Source: Penelope pileata
Taxonomy: Eukaryota > Chordata > Aves > Galliformes > Cracidae
Assembly: GCA_013396635.1 (NCBI GenBank)
Contig: WBMW01005746.1
Location: 62,001-126,000, forward strand
Direction of reading: 5' to 3'
Length of the DNA: 64,000 nt
The notes under the pieces are model-generated. The model did not search any database. It saw only the letters and a program-made list of their open reading frames with translations, and was not told the origin of the DNA. The translations under genes were made by a program, and so were the position numbers. Numbering within the stretch: the stretch's first letter is position 1; each line of letters starts with the position of its first letter. This document shows positions 34,501-49,500 of this stretch, piece by piece.

Positions 34501-37500
34501 GAAATTAACAATTGAGTAAGAAACAAGTAACATTCTTTTTACTGACTTTTGGACCTGGAGGACCACTGTCGCCAGCTGGGCCTGTTGGCCCCGGTACGCC
34601 ATCTGCCCCTCTAAAACCTTTGCTTCCTTTCACACTGGGAGTGGGAAGACCAGGTAGCCCTTGAAAACCAGGAACACCTATACAGAAACAGAACACGTAA
34701 AGACCACTGCCAACAGCATTTCACATACCTTGCACACAATGCAGTACAGCATTCAGCAACTCTATAATGGTACTTCTTGTTTACTGTCTCAGTCATTTTC
34801 AAGAAAGTATACCCATTTATTTAATAAATAAATAAAATCAATTCATTTTTCTCTAGCCTCTTGATTTAATCTGAGATCAGAGAGGAGCAATCCTCCATAG
34901 CACTACAGTTTTTCAATATCCTTCAGTTGTAGTTATGCCTTGAATAACACATATGATACCTTGCTTCTTTGAAGTTGGATTTCAGATGTCCCACAGATTG
35001 CAGAGGAAGAAAGCAAAATTGGGTAGAGCGTAAAACTTACATCATACTGTATAGAACATTGTTGTGTTTGCAGTTATAACATTGCATAATTGATAAAGGA
35101 ACTACCTGTTTAATTATGAAGCTTTCTAGGGGAGAATCCCCTTTAATCTTGAGTTTTGGACAGGTTGAATTTTGCTTTCAATTATCAGTATATCCATTCA
35201 GATAAATAAGGAGTTATAACAACATACCTGGTCTTCCATCTGCACCAGCAATGCCTCTGTTCCCTTTTGGGCCAGGAATTGCTATGCCTGTTGCACCTTG
35301 AAAGCCAGGTAATCCCATTAAGCCAGGAGGTCCAGTGGGTCCTTGATCACCATTATGACCTTTCATACCTGGTGGCCCAGGAAAACCAGGCAGCCCCATG
35401 TCCCCTTTGATTCCTGCAGAGTAGAAATAATACATCTGGGGAGAGCTGTCATGATGGTGAGATGACATGACAGCTTTCAGAAATAGGACTACAGAGAATA
35501 CATGCATTTACCATACCACAAAGGTGGAATTCAGCCTTTGTTTTTAGTATGCACATGTCCCCAAAGCCACCTTGCTACCGTAAAGCAAAATGGTTGTGAG
35601 AAGAAATGACTCACTGCAAGGTAGTGTACACACCACTTTTCTCTTAAAACTCCACTTCAGAGTTTGCTCATACAAAGGAAGAAACTAGAGAGAAGAGTAG
35701 AAAGATCAGATAGGGGAATAATTCTTGATGCAGCAGTGCAAGAAATGCTAGTTTGAACATCAGAACTGACAAATCCTATTAAATTAAATTCCAGATAAAA
35801 GCATCAATATGCATTCAGGAAAATAAGAGACTATTCCAAATGGATTTTTTTTTCTCCCAAGATTGATCTTAAAAGAATGTGGTCTATTGATGGAGAGAGA
35901 ATTATTATTAGTTTTTCTTTTTTAAGTAAGGTAGATCAATAGATTTCTATTAGTACTCTAAGTACAATGCAAAACCAAAAATGTGGAAAGAGTGCCCTCC
36001 CCACCCTGCAGTCAACAATTCTCCTTGACATTACATCAATAATAATTTGCTCCATATGCACTTCCATGTCAGACACCATTTTGTCAGACTGCCTCTCTGC
36101 TGCCATCTGTTGCACGGCAACAAAATGTAATGGAATACTGGTGGGAAGGTTCAACCTCTACTGCCATACCACCAACATCTGCCTCTGATATTGTCGGCCA
36201 CTATAAAAACAGGAGGCATTAATTTCGGAGCAGCCCTTTTATGTACCATTTTAAACATCCAAAAGCAGGAGGCATCTGAAAGATGAAAACTCTAGTATTT
36301 AAAAATGAAGCTTCTACTTTCTGAAAAGACAACTCACCTCTACGACCAGGATCACCTGGAAGGCCGGGGATTCCTCTCCCTGGCGCCCCTACAAAATATT
36401 AGGTCATATTGTACTCAATAGCCTTGAATAATTGCTAGAAAACATCAGAGTTGTCTAACATTCCATATTTCATTTCAAAACTCACTAAATAAAAACAATA
36501 ATAACTGATACTTTATATTATGCATTTTATATTATATTATAGGTTCTGTTCAGAAATACAAATGATATTTGTAAGCTTTTCTTTAAAGTGGGAACTCTTA
36601 TTTACCAGTTGTATTTCATAGAACTCATTTATTTGAGGCAGAGTCTATAATAATAAGTATTGTGTTTCTCATTTTTTTCCAGAGGAAAAAGAAGGATAAA
36701 AATCTGCCTTTAAGTTAGTTAAAAAGAAAAATAAAAGAACATATATACTTACAAAAAAGAAAATAACAGTGATGATTACTCAAAACTGAATATGAAAAAA
36801 GAGAAATATCTAAAGTGCAGGTGACAAGAGGATGGGGCCAGGCTCTTTTCGTTGGGGCAATAAGCACAAACTGGAACACAGGAAGTTCCATCTGAACGTG
36901 AAGAAAAGCTTCTTTGCTGTGAGGGTGACAGAGCATGGGAAGAAGCTCTCCAGAGAGGCTGTGGAGTCTCCTTCTCTGGAGATATTCAGAACCCTTCTGG
37001 ATGCTCTCCTGTGCGACCTACTCTATGGGAACTGCTTTTGCAGGGGGGTTGGCCATGATCATCTCTAGAGACCCCTTTCAACCCCTACGATTCTGTGATT
37101 CTGTGAGGACTCAAGAAATATTACGAATGCCTTCTCAGGATTTTTCTTTTTTTAGATTCTAATATACAAAAACATTTTCACAGTAAAACATGAAAACATT
37201 TTGTCAGAATTCAGCAGAGGACTGTCTATCTACGGACACTGATGGCATCAGGAGCGACATTCAAGTGAAAACTTTTACAACTTGAGGGTCAGGTCATGGA
37301 AGCATTAACTATTTATGTCAGTGAAGGCTGTGATTCCTTTCATCCTTTTCATCTAAGAGCTGAGACCCTCTTTAAAAGTGCTTTGGTTCTCTTAACTTGT
37401 TAGAGATGAAACACATATGAACCGGTAACAGCAATACTTAGACCCTTGCAGATGTTAACATTTTAAGGGGAAATTATGACAAATCACATGCATAATAGAT

Positions 37501-40500
37501 GAGTGATATGCATTTGGGTTGTTAATAGCATGTACTATGATTACATAGAAAACCAAATGATTTATGTAAAATTAAAAGCTTTCCACTTATAAACACATCT
37601 TTGGCTTCACAGAATTTCCTTATTAATCCTTCCCAAAAAATCCTTGTCAGTTTAGCGAGGGAAAAAAGCAACTTTAAAATAGAATGAAAGTATTTAACTG
37701 TGGTTACCTGGTTCTCCCTTTACTCCTGGGGGTCCAGGCATACCATCTTGGCCCTGATTACCTCTTTCACCAACAAGTCCATTTTCTCCAGGGTATCCAA
37801 CAGCACCTGTGAGTTAAAATGGACCACAGCATCATTTTCAATTTTATTATTTTGCATACAAAAGAGAGAAGATCCAAATCTTGCTTATTAAAAATTCATT
37901 AGCGTGGCAATTTCAAGGATAGAAGTAACTATCTCGTATATAGACATCTGTAAAATGCAGACTATCATTTTTATTGAGTTCACTGGACTTCCGTGGATTT
38001 AGCATCCCCACTGTTTCCACTATTCCCACTACTTCCATGGTGGTGGGAATCCATTCAAGCAGCATGCTTCCTTTCCATAGCTTTATCAAAAAATCAAGTT
38101 CTCAGGGAGTAGATTCTGATCTTTGCTAACTCTGCTGCTAAGTCAGCATTAGTACACTAAAGCCAACAGAACTATAGCATAATGTAGATGAAGAACTGCA
38201 TGTGAGAACACATTCAACACCCTTTTTGAAGACAGTGACTGGCACTGACTTTAATGAAGCCTACATTGCATACCTCTGTTGCTGCGTATTTACACGCTCC
38301 CCCTTATGTACTTTTTGAAAGGGTTCACTCTTTTCTGCTGCTCTGAGAAATGACTACAATGCTGTCTTTCCCCTCTTTCCACTGCAATGTATTTTCTCCT
38401 TTTCTAGTTACATCTTAGTTTATTATTCTTTTTTAGGAATTAAAACAAGCCTTCCCTACTACGTATGTGGCTACATCTTGAGACTTCTGGACTGAAGAAA
38501 ATTAAGCAAAAAGTTTTACAATACTGAAACAAAATTAAAACTTCTTGCGTGAGCTGAACTGACAACATTGAAAACAGGCGTTTAATGACCTCAGTTGGAA
38601 CTGGAGGAGGTAAATACAGTCTCAAACCAACATAAACAGAGGCTGCAACTGTATCAGCTAAATTCTGAAAACTCAGAAAAACAAGAATACCAACTGTCTC
38701 ATTACAAAGAAAATAACAAACAAGAGGGCAGTGCTTTGGGAGAGATGCTGTATACCATACCAGGAGGGCCCGCAGTGCCCTGTTGTCCTGGGTGGCCCTG
38801 CTGTCCTTTAACACCAACATCTCCAGGAGGTCCAAGTATCCCTGTATGAAGAGTTTGGGAGAGGAAAAGAGGCATTATCACTTGGAATTCAGTTCAAGCA
38901 CTGGGCCCAGACTCAGTCTGCTAACTTTGCTATTATTTCTACTTCAGACACCTGGGATGTATCTCTAGCTGATGTACACTAGCCTGGCTATGCTGACTAC
39001 AAAGGAGCTGTTTGGGTTTACAACAGCTGAATACAGAATTGCCACCCCATGGGCACGCTGCATAGTTTATTGAGAAATTCTCTTCTTGCAGAAGCATGTC
39101 AACATCTTACCACCCCTCCAAAACAAAACATACCTGGGTTTCCTGCAACTCCTGTTTCTCCTCTGAGCCCATGTGGTCCTGGTACTCCTGTACGTCCCGG
39201 CTGACCCTGGGACCCTTTTTCTCCTTTGATGCCCAAAACTCCAGGGGCACCTGGATCTCCCTAAGAAACAGCAGTAGCGCACAGACAGGTAAGGAATGAC
39301 ATTACTTTCTGTATTTGAAGAATAGAAAGATCATACATAATTTTAAACTTTTTGTTTAATCATGGACATATCTAAGAAACAATATCTTTAATCTGTATAA
39401 ATCAGTCTTTGGATGTTTTTTCATAAACTTTTCTCTAATTTTATTCTAACAGTTTGTCTTTTGATCCAAAAATACATTCCTTATATAATATGCAGACATA
39501 GAAAGTAGTGAAATGCACATTTTATCTTGAATTCCAACAGACTTGAAGAACAGCAATCCCTTTTTGGCTACCCAACCAATAAAGAAACTAAACAGATAAT
39601 TTAGGCAGATCACAGGAGCTACAGTAGAGTTTACAGCCTCAGCCACGTATTTGGATAATCTCATATGTACGCATTCGCAGTTGTTCAACCAACAAAATAC
39701 GTGGAGTAAAATTGTATCCACTCAGTCTAACTGATATTTACTAACATACGTTGCTAAGAAAAAATGGCATTAATAGACTTTCAAAAATCAATGTAACTTT
39801 AGATCACACAGTTTTTGCATTTCCTAAGATTATTTTCTGTAATTCTTGATGTAGAAGTATTTCTGTTGTTGACTTCTAAGGTGCAAATCTTTGCTCTTAG
39901 CGAATTAGAAACTTGTACAGAAACAAAGTTATTTCCAAGATGTTCCATCTTTGCAATTAAGAAATTCTTGCATTAGGAGAAAAATGAAATAGAATGAACT
40001 CAAAAATTTCTCCTGAATACTAATATAGGAGGATTTTTGTATGTAACATCACTAACATATCATCTACTTATCTCCTGCAAACTACAACTCTTGCTTACAT
40101 GTTTTTGTGTTTCTGTTGTCAAAGGTTCTGCTTTTTGCTTAATACAACAATGTTTCCATTGCCTTTATACCTTTGGACCAGGTTCTCCTGGGGGCCCAGG
40201 AGATGGGGGCCCAGGGTCTCCTTTTTCACCTGGAAAGCCACCATAGCCTGTTGGACCAGGGTCACCTGATGGTCCTGGAAAGCCTGGAGATCCTTTCTGC
40301 CCTTTTTGACCTAGAAATACACAGATAACAATATCATTCTTAAAAGGATCATAATCACATATCACATCTCATGCTTTGTTAGCTACTACTTATATTTTCA
40401 GATATTTATTCTTCATCAGAGATGGAGTAATTCATACAATCAGAGATCTTAATTCCAAACACATTAGAAAAAGTTTCTTACATTTAACAGTATATCAGTT

Positions 40501-43500
40501 AAATAAGTTATATTTATTATCTTTAATTCCAGTAGTCAAAACTTATAAAGACTTATGACAACTTGCCATGCATTTGGTTACAAAACCACGTTAAGCCACT
40601 ATAAATTGCCATATTTTGACTAATTAATGCCCTGAAATTATTATTCAAGAAATTGTTATAAGCTATATGCTGAGATGGCCGGTTGCAATACACTATTAAT
40701 TTCACACTCTAAAATTAGAGGGAGGGAGAACTCCATTCTGCAATTCAAGCAAATGCTGGGGTGGTAAGAAGTCTACAGGTACTGCAGGGAATAAATCTCA
40801 GCCTGAGTATTGTGTGTGCTTACAGTAACTGCTCAGATCTGTGTAAATGCTTCTGTACAGCTCTATCAATTTACAACATGACTTAATAGAAAATAACCTG
40901 GAATTCCCATGTTCCCTTTGTTTCCTGGTGCACCTGGGAATCCTTGTTCTCCAGGAATCCCTGGAAGACCCATAAATCCTTTGACACCTGCAAAATGAAA
41001 AAATACGTGTCATCTTCACGTCTCCAGTTTAGACACTGGCTGTCTAGTAGAGCTGTGATGAATACAGAATCTTTTACTTCACACACCGTCATAGCACCTT
41101 ATTATTTTATCAGTCAACAAATAGTGAAGTATAATTCTTCCTCCTGCTCTAGATGCACATAAAATTATCATTATTGTCAGAAAGTCAAGGAAAAAACAAG
41201 TATCTTATGGATCAACATTGACATAGTAAGGTTTGTGACTGTTCACAGTATTTAGGAGTGGCAACTGATCCTCTGCAAATTTTTATCAAGATCAGGAATC
41301 TGTGTTTATGCAGTGGAGTTTTCTTCCGTTGTTCACCTGAGTTCAGCATGGGTTAATCTCACCACGACAGGAGCCATTTTGATTACAGGACTAAAATTAT
41401 TTCTGATTTCTTGTTGAAATTTCTATGTTCCTAATTACAGTCCCTTAATTTCTAGAAATAAATTACCTCAATTAATCAGAAAAAAAAGTAAAGATGTTTT
41501 ATTAATATTTATTTGAAAAAAAACATTTATTGTCTCACTCAAGGTCAATGTGTATTATTATGTATGAGGCCATGGTGATGGCAGAACAAATCTTTGTGAA
41601 ATGGCTTAGGTAGGTTTATAGCTTACGCTGCGTCTTTTTAAGACTGCTTTTCACAGAAGACCTACTAACTTTCAAAATATAAACCAAATATGCAGGCTTT
41701 CAAGAAAGAAATACAATCAATCTGAAATATAAAAGATTCTGTAATATTTTTTCTCACAACTGTAATGTTAAACTTCTAGAATTCTTACTGTTTCTTTATA
41801 ATATTAGGAATCAAACTTATCTTAAATTTTATAAATACTACTTTTCACTCACTGGCCTCATCAGCTTTTAGATTCTAAGGTTATTGTTATTTAATATTAT
41901 TTAATTTTAAGTTAATATTGTTTTCTATTTATTACCCCACATAATGGTCTGTATTCGGAAGGAAACAAACAATCATTTATTGCCAGCTACTATGACTTTC
42001 AAATAGCAGCTTTTGAAATGGCTCAGTTTCAGAATTCTCAGAGGAGCTTCAGAGTTGATATAGAGAATATAGTGTTGCTGTTAGAGCTGAGTTTGTTTGC
42101 TAGTGTTGAGGTAGTACTATCCTTACCCTCCATGTAATGTGGTAATTTTCAATATACACACTCCATACCTGGCACACCAGGTGCTCCTTCAGATCCAACA
42201 AGACCTGGGGGACCTTGCACACCTGCATCTCCTTTTTCTCCTTTCAGACCTATTCTTCCTTGGACTCCTAAAATGGTTTCATTTAAGAAAAAAAAAAAGC
42301 ACAATAGCATTTTAGAATGTGAGTTTTCTAACTCTTTTAAAACACATGAAGCCAAAGTGGAACAAAGGATTTTACTTTGCAAACAAACACAAGCAAGAAA
42401 CAAGCTCACAGTTAATGCCTTCTGCATTTCCCATATGGAGACAAAAGGAACTTTCTGAAAGCTACCACATGAAAAAGTCTATACAAAAAGCAAGATAGCA
42501 TTAGTTTAGTTAAGCATGCATAGCTCATATATAGAATCTTTATTAATATTACACACAAAATAATTCTTCTGACAGTCAAATGTTTCTGAGCAGACTCAAA
42601 TTCTTTGCAATCGAGCATTCAGTTGGCAAGCACACCCTCTTCTGTGCTTATGGGCTATTAAATGTGTAAACACGTACAGGATGTACGTATTTAAGCCTCC
42701 TTTTACCACTTACATTTTATTACTGGTTCAACACTACAGTTGGAGGATCATTAAGGATGGACTTGTTAAAATGGAGATAACTTACAACACAGATGACAAC
42801 CCTAACTAGTTCTGAATGACTGAACAGTGAACGTGTACCTTTTGAGCCCTGTTCTCCTTTATTTCCAATCACAACCAAGGTCTCAGATGGTCCAGGAAAA
42901 CCTTTATCACCCGGTTCACCTTTTGCTCCAATAAATCCTTTTCTTCCTTTTGGCCCTGGGGAGCCAAAAAAACCTGCAAGAAAATGTAATGACATTTTCT
43001 GAAGGAACCTGACAAGATGACAGCATATAAACAAAACAATGAAACTCCCATCTGTAAGGCCAACAACATATGTAATTAACATGTCAAATAATCAACCTAA
43101 ACCAGCTTCTTAAGTACTTGAACAACCAATAAAATATTTATGACCACAGATTATGGCAAGAGATTGTAATTGTTTCTCACAATGAGTATAAGCATAATCT
43201 TAGATCTGCTTAGATCATGAATGAACATGAATGAGAGGGAAAAAAAAAAAACAGGGCAAAAAGCTCTCTAGCAAATCATTAACCATTTTCAGAAATGCTA
43301 GTGAGGTAGAAAAGGCAGTGATTCAATTGCTAAAAGAAAACATTGTCATTTGGTCTGTAGACTGCACAGGTCCAGAAGTCAAAGGTTTACTAATATGCAA
43401 AGAAATTCTGGTCACCAGCTGTACAGCACATACTAAGCAGTAATATTATACATCAAGATGGATCACAAGTCTATTTTAGCAATGACAGTTCCTATATTCT

Positions 43501-46500
43501 TAAGGAATTATGAAGGCAGATACTTTTGTCACTTGCCTCTGTCACCAGGGTTGCCTGGACTTCCAGTCCTGCCAGGGGGTCCAGGAACTCCTAATGGGCC
43601 CATTATACCTGGCTCTCCCCTGGGGCCTGTGGAAATGAAACAATGGAAACACATTTGTTAATATTTAATCAGCAAACCAGAACATTACTTTAGAAAGCTA
43701 TGCATGTGTCTGTCATTTAAGTGGTTAATTGATTTCTGATTTTTTTTTTCCATTTCTATGACATAGCTGTAGAAGCAAGTTTTCCAGCTTTTAACCACAT
43801 AAACAACACTTACATACAGATTTAATCTGGGTAGTTTGAGGGGTTACTAACAGCTGCAACAGCTTCTATCAATGAATGAAATAATTGAGGGCGACTGTAA
43901 TGCATCTGAGAGATCCATATTGGGTGAGGAGATCCATCACAGGGTATAAGGGAAAGGCATTCCTTTCTGGCTCAGCAGCTGAAGGCCAGCTGGGACAAGA
44001 CAGCTCATTTCAAATGACAATAGAAGCCTAGGTTTTGCCTGCAAGGTTGTTTTATTTTTCCCCAGAAAAAGAAGTAAGATAGCATTAACAAGCCATCTGT
44101 TTGGAAAGGAATGCTGAGTAAGAACTAAATTCTTTACACTTTCATAACACCGTTAAGACTCTTTGAGTGTTAACTAGCTAGTTTTCTGTTTCAAAGACAT
44201 TTCTGTACAGAAAACAACATGAAGTAGCCTTTTATGCTCTGAAGAGTGCTGTAGAAAATTCAGTACTGTGTCATGACAGTTTCTAGATATCCTAGTCATT
44301 CAGGAAATGATGATTATTTTCCATATAGATCATACAGGATTACATATATGAAAGCTGCCAATGTAAAATATTTCTGCATCTTCAACTTGGATTTGACTGC
44401 ACGTGACCATGACTGACACCTTTTTGCAGAGACTGACTCAATTTTTATGTCAAAACGTGTATTTGTGGACTCCTTACCTGGCACACCAGAGACTCCTGGC
44501 CTTCCAGACTGTCCCTTGAAACCAGGTAATCCTGTGTTTCCCTGAAGACCTATCAATCCAGGCTCCCCAGGCTTTCCATAGATTCCTGGGATACTCAAGC
44601 CAGGAGGACCTGGGTTTCCTTTTGAACCTAGCAAACCTCTTCCTCCTAAGAATAAATGTATGACATTGTATATATGGTACACCTTGCTAGAAAATAAACC
44701 TTTATCTCTAACTTGCCAGCATAAGTATAAAACTGTTCTTGAATTCTGACTGTTTGAGGGCTATAAGTGAAGATATATATGACAACATAGACATTCACGA
44801 AATGTAAAAGATAGTTTAAAATATGGAAAAAAGAAGAAAAAAGGACAGAGTAGAGAAAATTAAAACAAACACTCCACCAATTCTGTATTCATCCTCCAAA
44901 CACTCAGGGGATGATATCCCATCATGATGAAAAAACTCCTTTTGAGTTCACATATAGGAGAATAACTGAGCTGAGTGCCTGAGAGTTTTCCTCTTGGAAC
45001 AGAAATCATATGCCATATATGCAGGTACTGAAATGGTTTTCCATATAGCTGGGTCTCTTCCTCCGTTTTGCTTCTTTATCAATGACATTGAATGAAGTTC
45101 AGCCCCACATGTATAATTCAATCTAGATCTTAATCTGTCTTAATCGGTGCATGTCTTTCCTCCAGTCTGTAGACAATGCATTTTTTAAATGAAGTCTCAT
45201 TTCCTTGCAGATTATCCTATCAATATCCATAAACAACTTCAGGTCCCTCAAGACATTGGAAGGAAGAAATAAAACCCAGAACCACCCAGCCAAACAAGAA
45301 CATTTGATATGGAGGGTCCTACCTGGTGGGCCCGTGACTCCCTGGCCACCTGGCAGACCTGGTGGGCCAGTAAGACATTCAGCAGGATTCCCTGGAAAAC
45401 CTGGATCCCCAGGAATTCCAGGTGAGCCAGGATCTCCTAAAAGAAAGGAGATTGGTTTCATAACAATTTAGATAGTAGTTTCAGGCTTTGAGTGAGCACT
45501 GTTAGACTCAGCTTCCCTTTCCTTAATATATGGATGTAACTTGCTGTGTTCCTCATGCTCGTTTGACCACAGTACCTCTTAGACCATCATCACCATCACG
45601 TCCAGCACGTCCTGATAAGCCTGGAAGTCCTGGAAATCCAGTATCACCTTTTGGGCCAGGAATGCCACGACCTCCTGGTGAACCCAGTCTGCCTGGCTCT
45701 CCAGGAATAATCATGCCTGGGTCACCCTGCAATACAGGAACATAGACAATCCACATGTTTTGCAAATCTACCAAAATATTTTCTCTACCCTGTGATCAGC
45801 TAGCTTCCTTTATTAGGGTAATGATCTCTATTCCCTGGGGATCTTTCATGTTACCATTTGTAATGGCTCCAACTCAGTAGACCAGTGGATGCTCCTTATT
45901 GACCAGCTGCAGGTTCCACACCAGGAGGTTAATTTGTCTAAATAGCTTTTGAACTCTCCCTCCTAACTCTAAGAAACTGCTACTGAGCAGCACAAGACAA
46001 TTCCCTCTATTTGGCTGTTACTGTTACACTACGATGCTTGCTTTAACTGTGAAAAATGTTGAACCTATATCTGAAAATACCATTTTCCTTTATTTTACAT
46101 GGTAGTCACATTTTCTTCAGAATATATATTTAAGTAATCAAAATCAGTACCCGAAATATTCAGAATATTCAAAGTGTTTTTTTTTTTCCCTTGTCATTCT
46201 TCTGAACATTGTTTTCCATGAAGACTTTTTATGACAAATGTGCCAAGTCTCTTCTCTGAAAGTACAGGTTGAATTGTTTTTTCTTATTGGCTGACTGAAG
46301 TGCAGGTTGTTTGGGGTATGAGCAAACCAATGCATTCTTAAAGCTGGCTAGTAGAGCTGAGCTTATAGAAGTCACTGAGTTGGATCAGAAAGGTCACTCC
46401 AAATCAAGCTGTTTTGTGGCTTCGAGCACAGAATAAGTAATAATTAAACAAATCAACCCAAATGAGTAAAATCCCCATACTCTGTCATATCAAAAAACAC

Positions 46501-49500
46501 ATAAAAGAATGACATATGAGCATACACAGAAGAAATGCCATCTTTTCAAAACAATTAAGTGTTATTATTTTGTTCACATTTGGATCCTGAATACAGAGTA
46601 GTCAAGCATCCTACAATTACACATGCCATCAGCAATTTCTGAGCAGCCGTCTTTTCAGAAGCTGCGGCTTTATTTTTTTTTTTTTTTGTAAACAATGCAA
46701 TAACCTCCTTATGCTCTGAAAACTGAAGTACCAAAACATCCCAAACACTTGAGAGTTCTGAAATCCTGTATCTTTAGTTGGAATTTTACTTTAGATCTCT
46801 CTTATAAAAGATTTAATTTCATAGTTCACACACTACAGGTTAGTAAGCACAGAAGTTCTTATTTTCTTTACACTTCTTAATATATTTGCACAGTGTCACA
46901 TTTAATGAATGGAACCGATGGAAAAGTCTGTGCTGTATTTCTAACCAAACCTTTTCTCCTGGTTGTCCCAGATTTCCAGCTCGGCCCGGCTCTCCAGTCT
47001 TTCCTTCACAACCTGGTGACCCTCTGCCTCCAGGAAGTCCTTTATCTCCTGCAAATGGAATTAAATGGAAATGCTGTATTTATCACTTTATTTTACAAAT
47101 GGGTATTTGTATGGATGTGGTTATGAACTTCAGCCACTACTTCAGGTTACAAGAGTTGAGGACAAAATCCTGCTGTGCATCTGACACATCCTGCCTCTTT
47201 CCCTAAGTATTCACTCAACACTCATTGTAACGCTGCTCAGTTACTTGTTTCAAAAAAATCCAGTGTTAAGTATCTGACTGGAGTGAACTTGTTGGGATGC
47301 CAGCTCCCTGCTATTCTCTTCAACAAACTACATTGTAGTAATTTTAGTATCAGAGCTTTCCACTTTGTTTGTTTGTTTGTTTCCTGATGGGATTATGAGA
47401 ATAGTTCCTAGTATTTCTAGTGTCCAAAGACACATATGACAGGAGGGTGTGACTTTGCAAGAGGAATGGCCGAATTGACAGTACTCAAAATGCTTTCTAT
47501 TACCTGCAGACTAGACCAGGTACAATATTGTACCAAACAAATATTGATTTAAGAATAAAGTACTGGCACTTGTACAACTCTGCCTCTGTGACACATATCC
47601 AGGTAAACAGAAACCATCCGAAATAAGCGTGGCACTCTGATGAACTGCTTGTTTGGCCAACATGCCAGGAAGCACTGATGTGTTAGGATCATCTTTTAAA
47701 ATATCTTCCTACTGCCAGCTTTAATACTTCTCCAAAATACTTCAAATGTGCAATGTCTAAACTTAAGGCAGTAAATTGCAAGTGTTAAAAATCACCTGAC
47801 TAACGCTCATTCACTTTTTTTTTTAAATCCTTTTCAATCCAGATTTAAAAAAAAAAATAGAAAACAGGTTTTTGTTTTTTTAAAGAAGATCAAAAACTGT
47901 GTTTTACCTTTTGGGCCCGGATTTCCAGGAAACCCAAGCCCTGGAAAGCCTGTGTCACCTGCTGGCCCTGGGTGCCCCACATCTCCTGGCGGACCACTTG
48001 TTCCAACTCTGCCTGTTCAAAGGAAATAAGTAAACTGTGATGCATCTTACCACAGAACTTCAACATGTAGGAATTGGTGTTTTCTAGTTTATTAATTAGA
48101 ACATCACTGTAGATGGTATCATTAGAACTTAGATACTTCATATCACTTAAAATGCTAATTCTGATCTCCATGTTCAAAATATCAAAACAGACAAGAGTCC
48201 GTGAGTTGTCTATATGCAATCTGCTCAATTTCAACTTTTTTGAATGACTAAGTGCAGATAAAATCTTCCACTTGCTGAAACACACAAACAACACATCACA
48301 GAGCTGAGGCTCGGAGCAGAACAGCTGTATGAATAGAAACTACCATTAAGCTTACAATAGATATTTCTTTGCTATCCAGGGCAGTTTTAAAAACTACTGT
48401 TAAGGACTACTGTTCACTTACTGTCCTTCATTGAATACAGAACTTTTGCACTGTTTAGACGACCAGCAATCAGAAGCACCCCTCATAACCCAAGCCTCAA
48501 ACCTACCCAAAGAGGAAACTCAGGATCCCTCATAGTATCTTAGAACAATGGCTAGTAACAGTCAAGTCAGAAATAAAAATAACCTGGAAATTTAGTAATA
48601 GTTAGTTTTTCTAGCAAGCTTGCAAATATTGTATGAGGTTTTTTGTCTGTGTCTCTCCTAGAAGAGCTGAGTGCTTCAGGAAGATTAAGAGCGCTTTAAG
48701 CTAATTTTGATTCTCCTCTTTTGAGGACTGCAGTAGTTCCAGTATAGTTTAGGTTAGACTTTGTCAAAATTATGTCAGAGTTACCTTTCTGGGTATATGA
48801 GATATAACATTTGCACCTGATGTTTCTGTTTCTTGAGAGAACCATGTCAGAACACAGCACTGCTTAGACTCTCCACTGTACTGCACACTGTGGATGTGGC
48901 CCCCCTGCCCTTCCTGTTCATTCTTATGCCCATTTCCCCTAATCTTATTGGAAGGCAAGGTTATGGCTAATTCCTTAGTTTCTGCACCACAGAAATTCTT
49001 ACGGTTCTCTCAAAATAACCCAACAGTTTTATCTAGCTGGAGCTGGTAGAGAAATCCCAGTTGGATGGTCTCTGGTTTTGACTGTACCTAGAGCAAACAT
49101 ACTCACCAGGCACTCCTGGGGGTCCGGGTAAACCATCTGGTCCTTGAGGTCCTGGCAATGCAGGCAACGGAGTTATCCTACTGGTCTCTCCTTTCAGACC
49201 TCCAGTAAATATATTATCAAAGTCTTAGTGTTCGGAAATTTTATGCATTTAAAAACATTAGCAAGCAATCTACTCAGTTAAAAATGCACTATTCTATAGT
49301 TTCCATACTTCTGAAGCTCCAACAGATTTTGAATAACCTTCAGATCCTAACTTAATAAAGCAAAATAATTGTACTGACACTGAGCCCATGAGATGCCTTC
49401 CTCTCAGCCTTCCTGCAGTCTAGCAGAAACCAGTAAAGAGAGCACAAAATGATTTCAAATAGGGAATAAAAGTTATTGTCAACACCAACAATGAAGGCAC

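Noticed and set aside
45205..45471. Plus-strand frames rich in Pro-Gly (also near 55,569 and 38,595)
   Set aside because: They are mirror images of COL4A3 exons: the complement of Gly-Pro codons also encodes Pro/Gly-like strings.
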